From an uncultured Leucobacter sp. (GTDB lineage Bacteria; Actinomycetota; Actinomycetes; Actinomycetales; Microbacteriaceae): a stretch of 22,578 nt of DNA. Below the pieces are notes generated by a model that was not told the DNA's origin, made no database searches, and worked only from the letters and a program-made list of their open reading frames with translations. Below, piece after piece: positions 14,297-22,578 of the stretch (position 1 is its first letter; each line of letters begins with the position of its first letter). Where the stretch lies: contig CALMSE010000035.1 of the NCBI GenBank assembly GCA_937872275.1, forward strand, positions 1-22,578. The letters run 5' to 3'. Position numbers and translations under genes: made by a program.

Positions 14297-15127
14297 TCAT
14301 GGCCCGGGCCTCAGATGATGCCCCTGGGCGATGGCCGTCATGATGAGAAGCTGCACACCCGGCCAGTCCTCGAGCACCTGCCAGTAGCCGACTCGGATGA
14401 CGTGGTAGCCGTCGAGGTCGAGCGCTCCGTCGTGACGGTTGTCGGAGGTGCGCTGCGCGCCCGTGTGGGTCGCGCCGTCGATCTGCACGACGAGCCGCTC
14501 ACCGATCAAGAAGTCCACCCGATGACCGTTCACCCAGGCCTGGGGCACGATCCGCACTCGGAGCCATCGCAGTCTCGTGAGGAAGATGCTCTCCAGGCCC
14601 GAATCCGAGAACGGCGTGCTCTCCGCGAGAAGCCGCCTGGCGGCGCCCCGGAACGGCAGACGCCTCAGTCGTTCCAGAGTGGTCGCCCTCCGGTTGAGCG
14701 CCGATTCCCAGATCGCGAGCGCCGACTCCCAGGGCTGACAGCCGGCGACGTAGGCCAGCACGTTCTCCAGCCGATCCTCGAGGAGGTCGGGGTGGCGGGG
14801 GACGACCGGAGCACCCCAGTGGATCGCGCATCCGGGCGCCTCGACGCGCGAATCGGGAGTGCGCGCCGCCAGATGCGGCCGGTCCTCCGCGAGCACCCAG
14901 AGCCCCAGCCGTCGGGCCTGCGTCACGCAGCTCAGCACCCCGCCGCGAGCGGCGGCGGAGAGCAGCTCGGGGTCGGCATCGGGAAGCGCGATCCACCCTC
15001 GACGCGGCCGGACGAGGATGCCTCTTGCGATGCCGTCGGCGATCCGGTGCCTCGAGACGCCGAGCCTCTGCAGCGTGCCGGCGCGCGCGACGCCTCGAGT
15101 GCGGGAGAGGGCGGTGCGCGGATCCAT
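14297..15127 (-). CDS. DUF559 protein (Vsr-like nuclease fold) with an AbiEi-like N-terminus
   Basis: The protein has 276 residues. The C-terminal part (about 204-265) is a DUF559 domain: VDFLIGERLVVQIDG (D205, Q215, D217), then DNRHDGALDLDGYHVIRVGY and the tryptophan-rich YWQVLEDW. This domain belongs to the very-short-patch-repair/PD-(D/E)XK nuclease group. The N-terminal part (about 1-90) looks like the winged-helix region seen in AbiEi-type and related actinobacterial proteins (TLQRLGVSRHRIADGI, RRGWIALP). Such two-part proteins are frequent and dispersed in actinobacteria, and their role is not settled. I chose the ATG at 15127. The long frame upstream of it is an artefact of base composition. 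The preceding minus-strand CATGCT-N6-ATG is a weak leaderless candidate. Confidence 0.8.
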   Translation of the reverse strand: MDPRTALSRTRGVARAGTLQRLGVSRHRIADGIARGILVRPRRGWIALPDADPELLSAAARGGVLSCVTQARRLGLWVLAEDRPHLAARTPDSRVEAPGCAIHWGAPVVPRHPDLLEDRLENVLAYVAGCQPWESALAIWESALNRRATTLERLRRLPFRGAARRLLAESTPFSDSGLESIFLTRLRWLRVRIVPQAWVNGHRVDFLIGERLVVQIDGATHTGAQRTSDNRHDGALDLDGYHVIRVGYWQVLEDWPGVQLLIMTAIAQGHHLRPGP

Positions 15128-15228
15128 GCTTCCAGCATGCGCGTGCGCGAGGGTGCCGGAGGTCGGTCTCGGGACATCTGTGGAGGGATCAGCGTATTTT
15201 GTGCGGAGAGGTGCCTGTGCACGGCGAA

Positions 15229-15250
15229 AGGGACTCATCAGGGACTCATC
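15229..15250 (+). repeat. 11-bp tandem duplication
   Basis: AGGGACTCATC occurs twice in immediate succession. It sits just upstream of the palindromic repeat element, in DNA with no intact gene. Confidence 0.7.
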
Positions 15251-15301
15251 GCGGCAGGTCCGCCCTGCGTCGCTTCCGCGGACCGCCCGCCGGCATTCGG
15301 T

Positions 15302-15363
15302 CCGAGATCTGCATTCGGGCCGACCCGGGCCGCGAATCCGATCAGCCCGAATGCAGATCTCGG
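15302..15363. repeat. Palindromic repeat element, copy A
   Basis: CCGAGATCTGCATTCGGGC (15302-15320) and its exact complement at 15345-15363 form a 19-bp perfect inverted repeat around a 24-nt spacer. A related element lies after clpC. A diverged GCATTCGG half precedes the left arm and GGAGCGC follows the right arm, as in that second copy. No transposase is nearby. Confidence 0.8.
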
Positions 15364-15450
15364 CTGGAGCGCTGCCGGGAGTCCGCAGCCGACAGTCCGC
15401 CGTGCGTCGACACTCCCGATACGAGCAGCCCCGAGGGCAACGGGCACGAC

Positions 15451-15832
15451 AGACGCCACGAGGAGCTGACCGCAGGGCAGCGCGCCGCCGACCGCATGCG
15501 CAACGGCATGGGCTCATGACCGTCATCGGGATCTTCGTCGCCTTCATGATGGAGTGGTCCCTGCTCAACCCGAGCGCGCAGGCCTCGGATTCATCCTGCT
15601 CAATCTCTTCCTGAGCATGGTCGCGGGCCCGCAGGGAGCGATCCCGCTGATCGCCGCGAAACGTCAGGACGCGATCGCCGCGGCGCTCGCGCAGCACGAC
15701 TCCGAGACCAGCCTCGCCGCCAAGCTCGAGATCGAAGAGCTCATGGCGATCAACCGGCAGCAGCTCGAGATGCCGTCCGAGCTGCGCCTGCTCGAGAAGG
15801 ACGTCGAGGGGCCTAGCGGTCCACGAGCGTGA
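15451..15832 (+). pseudogene. DUF1003 membrane protein, broken by frameshifts
   Basis: Three segments in different frames together read like one DUF1003 protein. The first ends LTAGQRAADRMRNGMGS at a TGA (15517-15519). The second reads TVIGIFVAFMMEWSLLN in the next frame. The third reads GFILLNLFLSMVAGPQGAI, followed by AAKRQDAIAAALAQHDSE and AINRQQLEM, in the remaining frame. Inserting one G at the first break would restore GSW-TVIG, the usual family sequence. The second break, near 15575-15595, also removes a few codons. DUF1003 proteins are small two-span membrane proteins of unknown function. The 5' limit is uncertain, because the palindromic repeat lies about 90 bp upstream. A sequencing error could explain one break but hardly both. 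The 3' end overlaps the end of the convergent XRE gene. Confidence 0.72.
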
Positions 15833-16046
15833 GCAGCTCGCCGACCTCGCAGCCGAGCGCCCGGCAGATCGCCGTCAGCGTCGAGAAGCGGATCGCTCGT
15901 GCCCGGTCGTTCTTCAGCACCGAGAGGTTCACGAGGCTCACCCCGACCCGCTCGCTGAGCTCGGTGAGGGTCATGCCCCGCTCGGCGAGCAGCTCGTCGA
16001 GCCGGCAGTGGATCGCGTGCCCCTCCTCGGGCTCAGCGGGGCTCAT
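15813..16046 (-). CDS. Small XRE/Cro-type regulator (YozG-like)
   Basis: The protein has 77 residues and is almost entirely one Cro/CI helix-turn-helix domain: LDELLAERGMTLTELSERVG, then VSLVNLSVLKNDRARAIRFS and TLTAICRALGCEVGELL. Its start overlaps the stop of the DUF2975 gene as ATGA (16043-16046), so the two are translationally coupled. XRE regulators of this size are regularly paired with DUF2975 membrane proteins, and they probably control their own operon. Two palindromes at the operon promoter are the likely operator. Family assignment is firm. The signal sensed is unknown. Confidence 0.88.
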   Translation of the reverse strand: MSPAEPEEGHAIHCRLDELLAERGMTLTELSERVGVSLVNLSVLKNDRARAIRFSTLTAICRALGCEVGELLTLVDR

Positions 16047-16663
16047 ACCAGTCCCTCGGTCTCGCGCTGGAGTCGGTCGCCGACGCCGAAGGCGGTGACG
16101 ACGATCGCGACGATGAAGGCCCCGATGACGTAGGGGAAGAGGTCGACGGAAAGCACCACCGTGTTGTCGAAGGAGCGATCAGAGATGTCGGCGACGGCTC
16201 CGTTCGCCACCATGTTGCCGAAGAAGGGCGGGAGTGCCGAGCCGATGAGTCCGGTGAAGCCCGCGGTGGAGACGAGCGCCGTGTTGCCTCTTCCGAAGAT
16301 GCGCCCGCGCAGGATGTTGCGGGCGAGCAGGATGAGGCAGATCACCACCGTGGCGACGGTGAGAAACGCGATGGCCGGCTCGATGAGCGCCGCGACGACG
16401 GAAGGGGCCGGCAGCTGCTCGGCGACGACGTAAGCGGTGTCGAGCGTCACCGGCACGGGCGCTCCGCCCGGGCCGATGGGGGCGTCTGCCCGGGTGTCGA
16501 AGAACTCGGCGAGCACCGGGACGTTCTCGCCGAGCAGTACCTCCATGATGCGGGCGATTGCGGCGATCGCGCTCCATGCGACGATGGCGAGGCCCGCCAC
16601 CATGAAGATGGCGATGCCGATGCGGTCGCCGAACGACGGCCGGTACTCGGTTGCGGTGGTCAT
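16043..16663 (-). CDS. DUF2975-family membrane protein
   Basis: The protein is 206 residues with four membrane spans. One is near the N-terminus (IGIAIFMVAGLAIVAWSAIA), one in the middle (IAFLTVATVVICLILLARN), a third around GFTGLIGSALPPFFGNMVA and the last around LFPYVIGAFIVAIVVTAFG. A long extracytoplasmic loop separates spans 1 and 2. The segment ILRGRIFGRGNTALVSTAG between spans 2 and 3 is characteristic of DUF2975. Function is unknown; the partner XRE gene overlaps its stop. GGGGGG lies 3 nt before the ATG, a weak ribosome site. Expression probably comes from the TTGACA promoter at 16710-16738. Confidence 0.85.
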   Translation of the reverse strand: MTTATEYRPSFGDRIGIAIFMVAGLAIVAWSAIAAIARIMEVLLGENVPVLAEFFDTRADAPIGPGGAPVPVTLDTAYVVAEQLPAPSVVAALIEPAIAFLTVATVVICLILLARNILRGRIFGRGNTALVSTAGFTGLIGSALPPFFGNMVANGAVADISDRSFDNTVVLSVDLFPYVIGAFIVAIVVTAFGVGDRLQRETEGLV

Positions 16664-16684
16664 GATCCCCCCGGTGATTTATCG

Positions 16685-16713
16685 AATATCGATATTATTG
16701 TTTATCGATAAAC
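16685..16713. promoter_or_regulatory. Twin palindromes, likely operator of the DUF2975/XRE operon
   Basis: AATATCGATATT (16685-16696) and GTTTATCGATAAAC (16700-16713) are perfect palindromes with the same TATCGATA core, 16 bp apart centre to centre. A third TATCGA half lies at 16680-16685. The second palindrome overlaps the -10 box, which suits repression by the XRE protein. Confidence 0.6.
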
Positions 16714-16738
16714 TAAGCCCGATCGCGCGAGATGTCAA
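16710..16738 (-). promoter_or_regulatory. Promoter of the DUF2975/XRE operon
   Basis: On the minus strand a perfect TTGACA (16738-16733) is followed by a 17-bp spacer and TAGTTT (16715-16710). The predicted start, near 16703, leaves about a 40-nt leader. Confidence 0.6.
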
Positions 16739-16744
16739 GCGCGA

Positions 16745-16762
16745 GTGACGCCTAGGGCGAAC
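16745..16762 (+). promoter_or_regulatory. ClgR-type activator site upstream of clpC
   Basis: The sequence GTGACGCCTAGGGCGAAC fits the ClgR consensus WNNWCGCYNANRGCGWWS at every position but the first. It is centred about 48 bp upstream of the predicted clpC transcription start, where an activator would touch RNA polymerase. Confidence 0.55.
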
Positions 16763-16789
16763 ACGGCCACGCGATCCGGTATCTGCGCG

Positions 16790-16795
16790 TAGCCT
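16790..16795 (+). promoter_or_regulatory. -10 box of the clpC promoter
   Basis: TAGCCT fits the actinobacterial TANNNT form. No -35 match lies 16-18 bp upstream, as expected for an activator-dependent promoter. The start would be near 16802. Confidence 0.4.
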
Positions 16796-16849
16796 GGACT
16801 CATCGGCCGGGCCGCACGACGACGCGGCTCCGGTCACAGGAGGTTGAAG

Positions 16850-19375
<2,526 letters not shown>

Positions 19376-19385
19376 CCAGATCCTC

Positions 19386-19417
19386 GGAGGGGGTCCGCCT
19401 GCGGGCGGGCCCCCTCC
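19386..19417 (+). terminator. Terminator after clpC
   Basis: GGAGGGGGTCCGCC (19386-19399) pairs with GGCGGGCCCCCTCC (19404-19417) over 14 positions with one T-G wobble, around a TGCG loop. CGTCGTCTGGT follows rather than a true T-tract. Confidence 0.72.
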
Positions 19418-19446
19418 GTCGTCTGGTCGGGGCGGTGCATCCCGGC

Positions 19447-19564
19447 GCGTTCCGGCCGAGATCTGCACTCCGGCTCGGATCTGCGTTCCGGCCGAGATCT
19501 GCACTCCGGCCGACGTGAGTGCGCCCGGAGCTCGGCCGGAGTGCAGATCTCGGCCGGAGCGCGG
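19447..19564. repeat. Palindromic repeat element, copy B
   Basis: TCCGGCCGAGATCTGCACTCCGGCCG at 19487-19512 is matched exactly by its complement at 19533-19558, a 26-bp perfect inverted repeat with a 20-nt spacer. The left arm is itself duplicated: a near-identical unit begins at 19447, 36 bp before the second at 19483. The same AGATCTGCA core and GGAGCGC flank occur in copy A at 15302-15363. It lies between the clpC terminator and the argA promoter. Confidence 0.85.
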
Positions 19565-19594
19565 AGGGCGAGCGGGACAGGCCGAGCGGAGCAC

Positions 19595-19600
19595 TAGACT
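19595..19600 (+). promoter_or_regulatory. -10 box TAGACT for a leaderless argA transcript
   Basis: TAGACT ends exactly 6 nt before the ATG at 19607 and no ribosome site intervenes. GGGACA (19574-19579) is a partial -35, 15 bp upstream. Confidence 0.5.
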
Positions 19601-19606
19601 CGCTCC

Positions 19607-20131
19607 ATGACCTCCGGAGGAGCAGGCGCGGTGCGAGTGCGCCCGGCGCGCACGAGCGACGTGGCCGCGATGGTGGCGCTCATGGAGCCGCTCGTCGAGC
19701 GGCGGATCCTGCTCGGCAAGGACCTGGTGGAGCTCTACGGCGCGGTGCCCGAGTTCATGGTCGCCGTGGACGAGGCGGATCGGGTCGTCGGGTACGGCGC
19801 GGTGCACGTGATGTGGGAGCAGCTCGGCGAGGTGCGCACCCTCGGGGTCGCGGACGGGTGGCTGGGCCGGGGCGTGGGGCACGCGCTGCTCGAGGCGCTC
19901 GAGCGGAGGGCTCTCGACCTGGGGCTGTGCCAGCTGTTCTGCCTCACCTTCGAGGTCGACTTCTTCGAGCGGCACGGCTTCGAGGCGGTCGGGGAGGACG
20001 AGCGGCTCGTCGCCGCAGACGTGTACGCCGAGCTGCTGCGCTCGCACGACGAGGGCGTGGCGGAGTTCCTCGATCTCGCGCGGGTGAAGCCCAACACGCT
20101 CGGCAACACTCGCATGTTGAAGCGACTGTGA
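19607..20131 (+). CDS. argA: N-acetylglutamate synthase, actinobacterial (Rv2747-like) GNAT type
   Basis: The protein has 174 residues, the same size as the stand-alone N-acetylglutamate synthase of mycobacteria. It makes N-acetylglutamate from glutamate and acetyl-CoA, the first step of arginine synthesis. It is a single GNAT domain: VRPARTSDVAAMVALM at the start, the acetyl-CoA loop GRGVGHALLEALE, LFCLTFEVDFFERHGF in the core and the very characteristic ending VAEFLDLARVKPNTLGNTRML. The classical amino-acid-kinase domain of E. coli ArgA is absent, as is normal for this type. The ATG at 19607 is 6 nt after TAGACT, so translation is probably leaderless. It is separated from clpC by a terminator and the palindromic repeat, so is likely independently expressed. 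Confidence 0.92.
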   Translation: MTSGGAGAVRVRPARTSDVAAMVALMEPLVERRILLGKDLVELYGAVPEFMVAVDEADRVVGYGAVHVMWEQLGEVRTLGVADGWLGRGVGHALLEALERRALDLGLCQLFCLTFEVDFFERHGFEAVGEDERLVAADVYAELLRSHDEGVAEFLDLARVKPNTLGNTRMLKRL

Positions 20132-20146
20132 GGGGTCCCGCGGGGT

Positions 20147-20152
20147 TATGGT
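20147..20152 (+). promoter_or_regulatory. -10 box TATGGT for a leaderless transcript
   Basis: TATGGT ends 6 nt before the ATG at 20159. It lies 16 bp after the argA stop, so the next gene can be transcribed on its own. Confidence 0.45.
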
Positions 20153-20158
20153 GAGGCT

Positions 20159-20797
20159 ATGCCGAGCTGGAAAGAGCCCGTGGGCCCCAAGGGCAAGAAC
20201 GTCTATCTGAGGCGCCGGCTCCTGGTGCTCGCCGGCGTCGTCGCGCTCGCCGTCGCGATCGTGCTGATCATCGTCCGCCCCGGCTCGAGCGGCGGAGCCG
20301 CGGGGGTGCGCGAGGTGGAGGTTCCCGACGACCTCGTCGAGGTCGAGCAGCAGGATCAGAGTCAGACGGCCGAGGACGAGGATCCGGATCAGATCGACGC
20401 GTGCGCGCCCGGCCGCTTGGTGGTCACCCCGATCACCGACAGCGGCAGCTACGGGCCGGAGGATCTGCCGCTCCTGAGCCTCAGCATCGAGAACACCGGC
20501 GACGAGGAGTGCTCGGCCGACCTCGGCACCGCCGGCATGATCTTCGAGATCACGAGCGGCAGCGACCAGATCTGGCGCTCCACCGACTGTCAGCAGAACC
20601 CGGATCATCGCGTGGTGATCCTGAAGCCGGGAACCCCGCTCGAGACGGAGGGCATTCCGTGGGACCGTACCCGCAGCGGCCCCGATACGTGCGACGCCGA
20701 GCGGGAGCCGGTCGTCGGCGGCGGCGCCTCGTACCATCTGCGCGCCACGGCCGCCGGGGTGCAGAGCGGCGGCACGGCCCAGTTCCAGCTGTACTGA
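20159..20797 (+). CDS. Membrane-anchored extracytoplasmic protein with four cysteines
   Basis: The protein has 212 residues. A short basic N-terminus (KNVYLRRR) leads into one hydrophobic span (LLVLAGVVALAVAIVLIIV, about 21-39). An acidic linker follows (about 50-80: PDDLVEVEQQDQSQTAEDED), then a beta-rich domain. That domain has four Cys, in DACAPG, DEECSAD, STDCQQN and DTCDAE, enough for two disulfides outside the membrane, and ends in a strand, GTAQFQLY. The layout recalls DUF4232-like actinobacterial surface proteins, but I cannot assign a family with confidence. It probably stays anchored, since no clear signal-peptidase site follows the span. It starts 28 bp after the argA stop. Confidence 0.7.
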   Translation: MPSWKEPVGPKGKNVYLRRRLLVLAGVVALAVAIVLIIVRPGSSGGAAGVREVEVPDDLVEVEQQDQSQTAEDEDPDQIDACAPGRLVVTPITDSGSYGPEDLPLLSLSIENTGDEECSADLGTAGMIFEITSGSDQIWRSTDCQQNPDHRVVILKPGTPLETEGIPWDRTRSGPDTCDAEREPVVGGGASYHLRATAAGVQSGGTAQFQLY

Positions 20798-20918
20798 GGC
20801 GATGCGATCGGCGAGCGCGGGGCGCACTATAGACGCTCGCGACGCGCTTGACCACGCCCTGGCATCGGCCTCGTGAAGCGGGAAGCCTGGAACCCTCACC
20901 GACCCGGAGGAGGACACC

Positions 20919-21164
20919 GTGAACGATCGAGACAAGCCCGCTGGCGAGCCCGCCCCGCAGAAGCCGATCGACTCCGGGGGCAGGTCCGATTCCGTGAAGT
21001 ACCCGGAGAAGCCGATTGACTACGGGCATGCGCCCGACGAGGAGGACCCGCCGGATCATCAGTGGGTCGGACCGGAGTCGAACCCCGCGGCAGCGGGCGA
21101 CGACGACTCGGACGCCGGATGGATCGGGCCGGAGTCCAATCCGGCCTCCGGCGAACCCGCCTGA
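20919..21164 (+). CDS. Small acidic, Pro-rich protein with duplicated WxGPESNPA motif
   Basis: The protein has 81 residues starting at GTG, fixed by GGAGGAGG 5 nt upstream (20906-20913). It is very hydrophilic and probably disordered, with two short internal repeats: KPIDSGG/KPIDYGH (15-21 and 31-37) and WVGPESNPA/WIGPESNPA (49-57 and 68-76). No membrane span, signal peptide or cysteine is present. I do not recognise a family. Conserved Trp-Gly-Pro motifs in an acidic chain suggest a protein-binding function, which is only a guess. Confidence 0.62.
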   Translation: MNDRDKPAGEPAPQKPIDSGGRSDSVKYPEKPIDYGHAPDEEDPPDHQWVGPESNPAAAGDDDSDAGWIGPESNPASGEPA

Positions 21165-21311
21165 AGGCACGAGCGGCACGCTCCTCCCGCTCCTCCACGG
21201 AGCCGGACGGGCGGGCACCTCGGATGTCCGCGGGCTCGCGGCCGGCCGGCCTCCGGTGATCGGCCGCACCCGGTCGGGGCGATGCGCCGCTTCCGCGGGG
21301 CCGCGTGAGGC

Positions 21312-21317
21312 TATCAT
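21312..21317 (+). promoter_or_regulatory. -10 box TATCAT for a leaderless small gene
   Basis: TATCAT ends exactly 6 nt before the ATG at 21324. Confidence 0.48.
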
Positions 21318-21323
21318 CGAGGT

Positions 21324-21503
21324 ATGGAGAAGAAGCAGCGCGCGTCGGAGACCGGCATCCGCATGGAGATCATCGAGGGCACCGATGAGGGAGTTGCGCT
21401 CGACGCCCTGGTCGACGACTTCATCCACGGCAAGACGAAGAGCGTGCTGAAGAACCTGCACGAGCCCGCCGACGGCGACGACGAGGATCCCGCGGCCGGC
21501 TGA
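21324..21503 (+). CDS. 59-residue acidic protein, unknown
   Basis: The short frame reads MEKKQRASETGIRMEIIEGT, then DEGVALDALVDDFIHGKTKS and VLKNLHEP, with an acidic tail (DGDDEDPAAG). It has a basic start, a predicted strand (IRMEIIEG) and two helices, so a small folded domain is plausible. TATCAT-N6-ATG upstream supports a leaderless transcript. I do not recognise the family. The composition resembles small regulators or antitoxin-like proteins, without a partner toxin nearby. Confidence 0.58.
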   Translation: MEKKQRASETGIRMEIIEGTDEGVALDALVDDFIHGKTKSVLKNLHEPADGDDEDPAAG

Positions 21504-21584
21504 GCCTTTCGGATCGAGCCGCTCGGATCGGGCCTTTCGGGGAGCGGATCCGGGTGCAGTTCCGGCGAGCGGTTCCGGAGCGGC

Positions 21585-22578
21585 TCAGCCGAGCGACTCC
21601 CCGAGCCGCAGGGCGAGCCACAGCTCCGCCCGGTGGTCGGCGTCGTCGACGAGCCGCCCGGTGATCCGCTCGATGCGCGCGAGGCGGTCGCGCAGGGTGT
21701 TGCGGTGGATGCCGAGCTCCTCTGCGGCGGGTCGGCGCGAGCCGCCGTGCGCGAGGAAGACGCGCAGCGTCTCGCGCAGCGTCGCGCTCTCGGTCCCGGG
21801 CTCGGCCAGCGGGCCGAGTACCGCGTCGCGCAGATGCGCGGCGCGGGTCGGATCGCCGGTTCCCGTGTCGAGCAGCGCCTCCAGCAGCGGAGAGTCGTTC
21901 TCGACGCGGATCGCCACCGGGGTGCGCGGCTCGGCGTAGAGCTGCGCGACCCCCGACAGCGCTCCGATGCGCCGCTCCGCCGAGCGCAGGCTGAGTGCCG
22001 CCTCCGGGAGGGCCGCGGCCCGACCGATCACGCAGTCGAGACCGAAGCCGTGCAGCGATTCGACCGCCCGCTCGAGCGCCTCCGCCGTGTCGGGGCAGAG
22101 CTGCCGTGCGACCGCGAGCCCGGAGTCGCGCGGCTCGCCGATGGTGACGAGTCGATCGAGCCCGTGCCGCGGGGCGCGGAACCATGCCGCGATGCGCTCG
22201 GCGGCCCCCTGCACGGTGATCGCGCGGATTCGCGTGGGCAGCGGGACCGCGGGATCCAGTATCCGCGCGGCGCCGGCGAGGGGCTCCCCGCGCATGAGCC
22301 CGTCGGTCAGGGAGGCCCAGCGCCGCCGTTCGCGCTCCTCGTCCCGCCGCGCGCCGCGCAGTTCGAGACCCAGCACCATGGCGCCGGCGGCGACGACGGC
22401 GCGTTCCTCGGCGCCGAGCGGCGGTCCCTCCGCGAGTGCGAGGGTAGCGTCGCCAGCGGGATCGAGCGGCAGCGATTCCGCCGCGGCGCCGCTCTCGCGG
22501 AACCCCGCCGTCGCCGCGATCGGGGTGCCGTCGCCGCGCCGCAGCGCGAGCTGCCGCAATATGCGCGGCCGCAGACCC
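21585..22578 (-). CDS. PucR/CdaR-family transcriptional regulator (5' end outside the window)
   Basis: The frame is open to the right edge, so at least ~330 residues are present and the start is missing. The C-terminal ~55 residues form the PucR-type helix-turn-helix: VFLAHGGSRRPAAEELGIHR, then NTLRDRLARIERITGRLVD and AELWLALRL. A GGDEF-like/CdaR middle region (around TIGEPRDSGLAVARQL to RSAERRIGALSG) precedes it. PucR/CdaR proteins activate genes for purine, sugar-acid or other catabolism. The effector cannot be told from sequence. It converges with the small 59-residue gene, and its target genes probably lie outside the window. Confidence 0.88.
   Translation of the reverse strand, partial: GLRPRILRQLALRRGDGTPIAATAGFRESGAAAESLPLDPAGDATLALAEGPPLGAEERAVVAAGAMVLGLELRGARRDEERERRRWASLTDGLMRGEPLAGAARILDPAVPLPTRIRAITVQGAAERIAAWFRAPRHGLDRLVTIGEPRDSGLAVARQLCPDTAEALERAVESLHGFGLDCVIGRAAALPEAALSLRSAERRIGALSGVAQLYAEPRTPVAIRVENDSPLLEALLDTGTGDPTRAAHLRDAVLGPLAEPGTESATLRETLRVFLAHGGSRRPAAEELGIHRNTLRDRLARIERITGRLVDDADHRAELWLALRLGESLG

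Noticed and set aside
11949..14300. A 783-residue minus-strand frame and a 598-residue one at 10174-11970
   Set aside because: Both lie opposite the ATP-grasp and serine hydrolase genes, are Arg/Asp/His-rich without domains, and are composition shadows.
15128..15697. Upstream extension of the DUF559 protein to 466 residues
   Set aside because: The added region crosses the palindromic repeat and the DUF1003 remnant and is not like the family.
19447..19564. CRISPR array, because of repeated 20-30 bp units
   Set aside because: There are only two direct units at a 36-bp offset plus an inverted one, the spacers are about 8-20 bp, and no cas genes are near.

Overview
This window looks like chromosomal DNA from a high-GC actinobacterium. 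My best guess is Microbacteriaceae, possibly Leucobacter. The reasons are very GC-rich coding sequence, a ClpC with a Rv2747-type N-acetylglutamate synthase just downstream, a type III polyketide synthase/methyltransferase pair, a PucR/CdaR regulator, and many genes whose ATG lies 6 nt after a TANNNT -10 box, which is the leaderless arrangement. The genus is an inference and was not tested by any search.

Region 1 (1 to about 4.7 kb) is an accessory, probably mobile block. It holds the 3' end of a DNA cytosine-5 methyltransferase, a convergent GHKL (MORC/Hsp90-like) ATPase with a C-terminal PD-(D/E)XK-type nuclease domain, a DprA/Smf-like protein, a small membrane protein of a type common on actinobacterial mobile elements, and a small tandem helix-turn-helix protein like the tail of a serine recombinase. 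The methylase, ATPase-nuclease and DprA together read as a restriction/defence cassette. DNA from 4.5 to 4.87 kb has no clear protein gene. It contains a strong hairpin, a CGTTCG microsatellite inside an inverted repeat, and a possible site boundary.

Region 2 (4.87 to 8.13 kb) starts with a well-formed promoter leading directly into a predicted 36-residue Gly/Ser-rich peptide. A small membrane protein and a nitroreductase follow. Convergent to these are a type III polyketide synthase and a translationally coupled methyltransferase, a small secondary-metabolite locus.

Region 3 (8.26 to 15.13 kb) carries a 59-residue membrane protein, a cardiolipin synthase, an ATP-grasp enzyme with a histone-H1-like Ala/Lys tail, a cytoplasmic serine hydrolase with a Pro/Val/Ala-rich repetitive tail, a YbjQ-family protein and a DUF559 protein. 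The ATP-grasp enzyme and hydrolase look like a ligase/hydrolase pair of unknown substrate.

Region 4 (15.13 to 16.74 kb) has a palindromic repeat element, a frameshifted DUF1003 pseudogene, and a DUF2975/XRE operon whose promoter overlaps a perfect palindrome.

Region 5 (16.74 kb to the end) has clpC with a good ClgR-type activator site, a terminator, a second and larger copy of the palindromic repeat, argA, a secreted/anchored Cys protein, two small acidic proteins and a PucR-family regulator cut by the window end.
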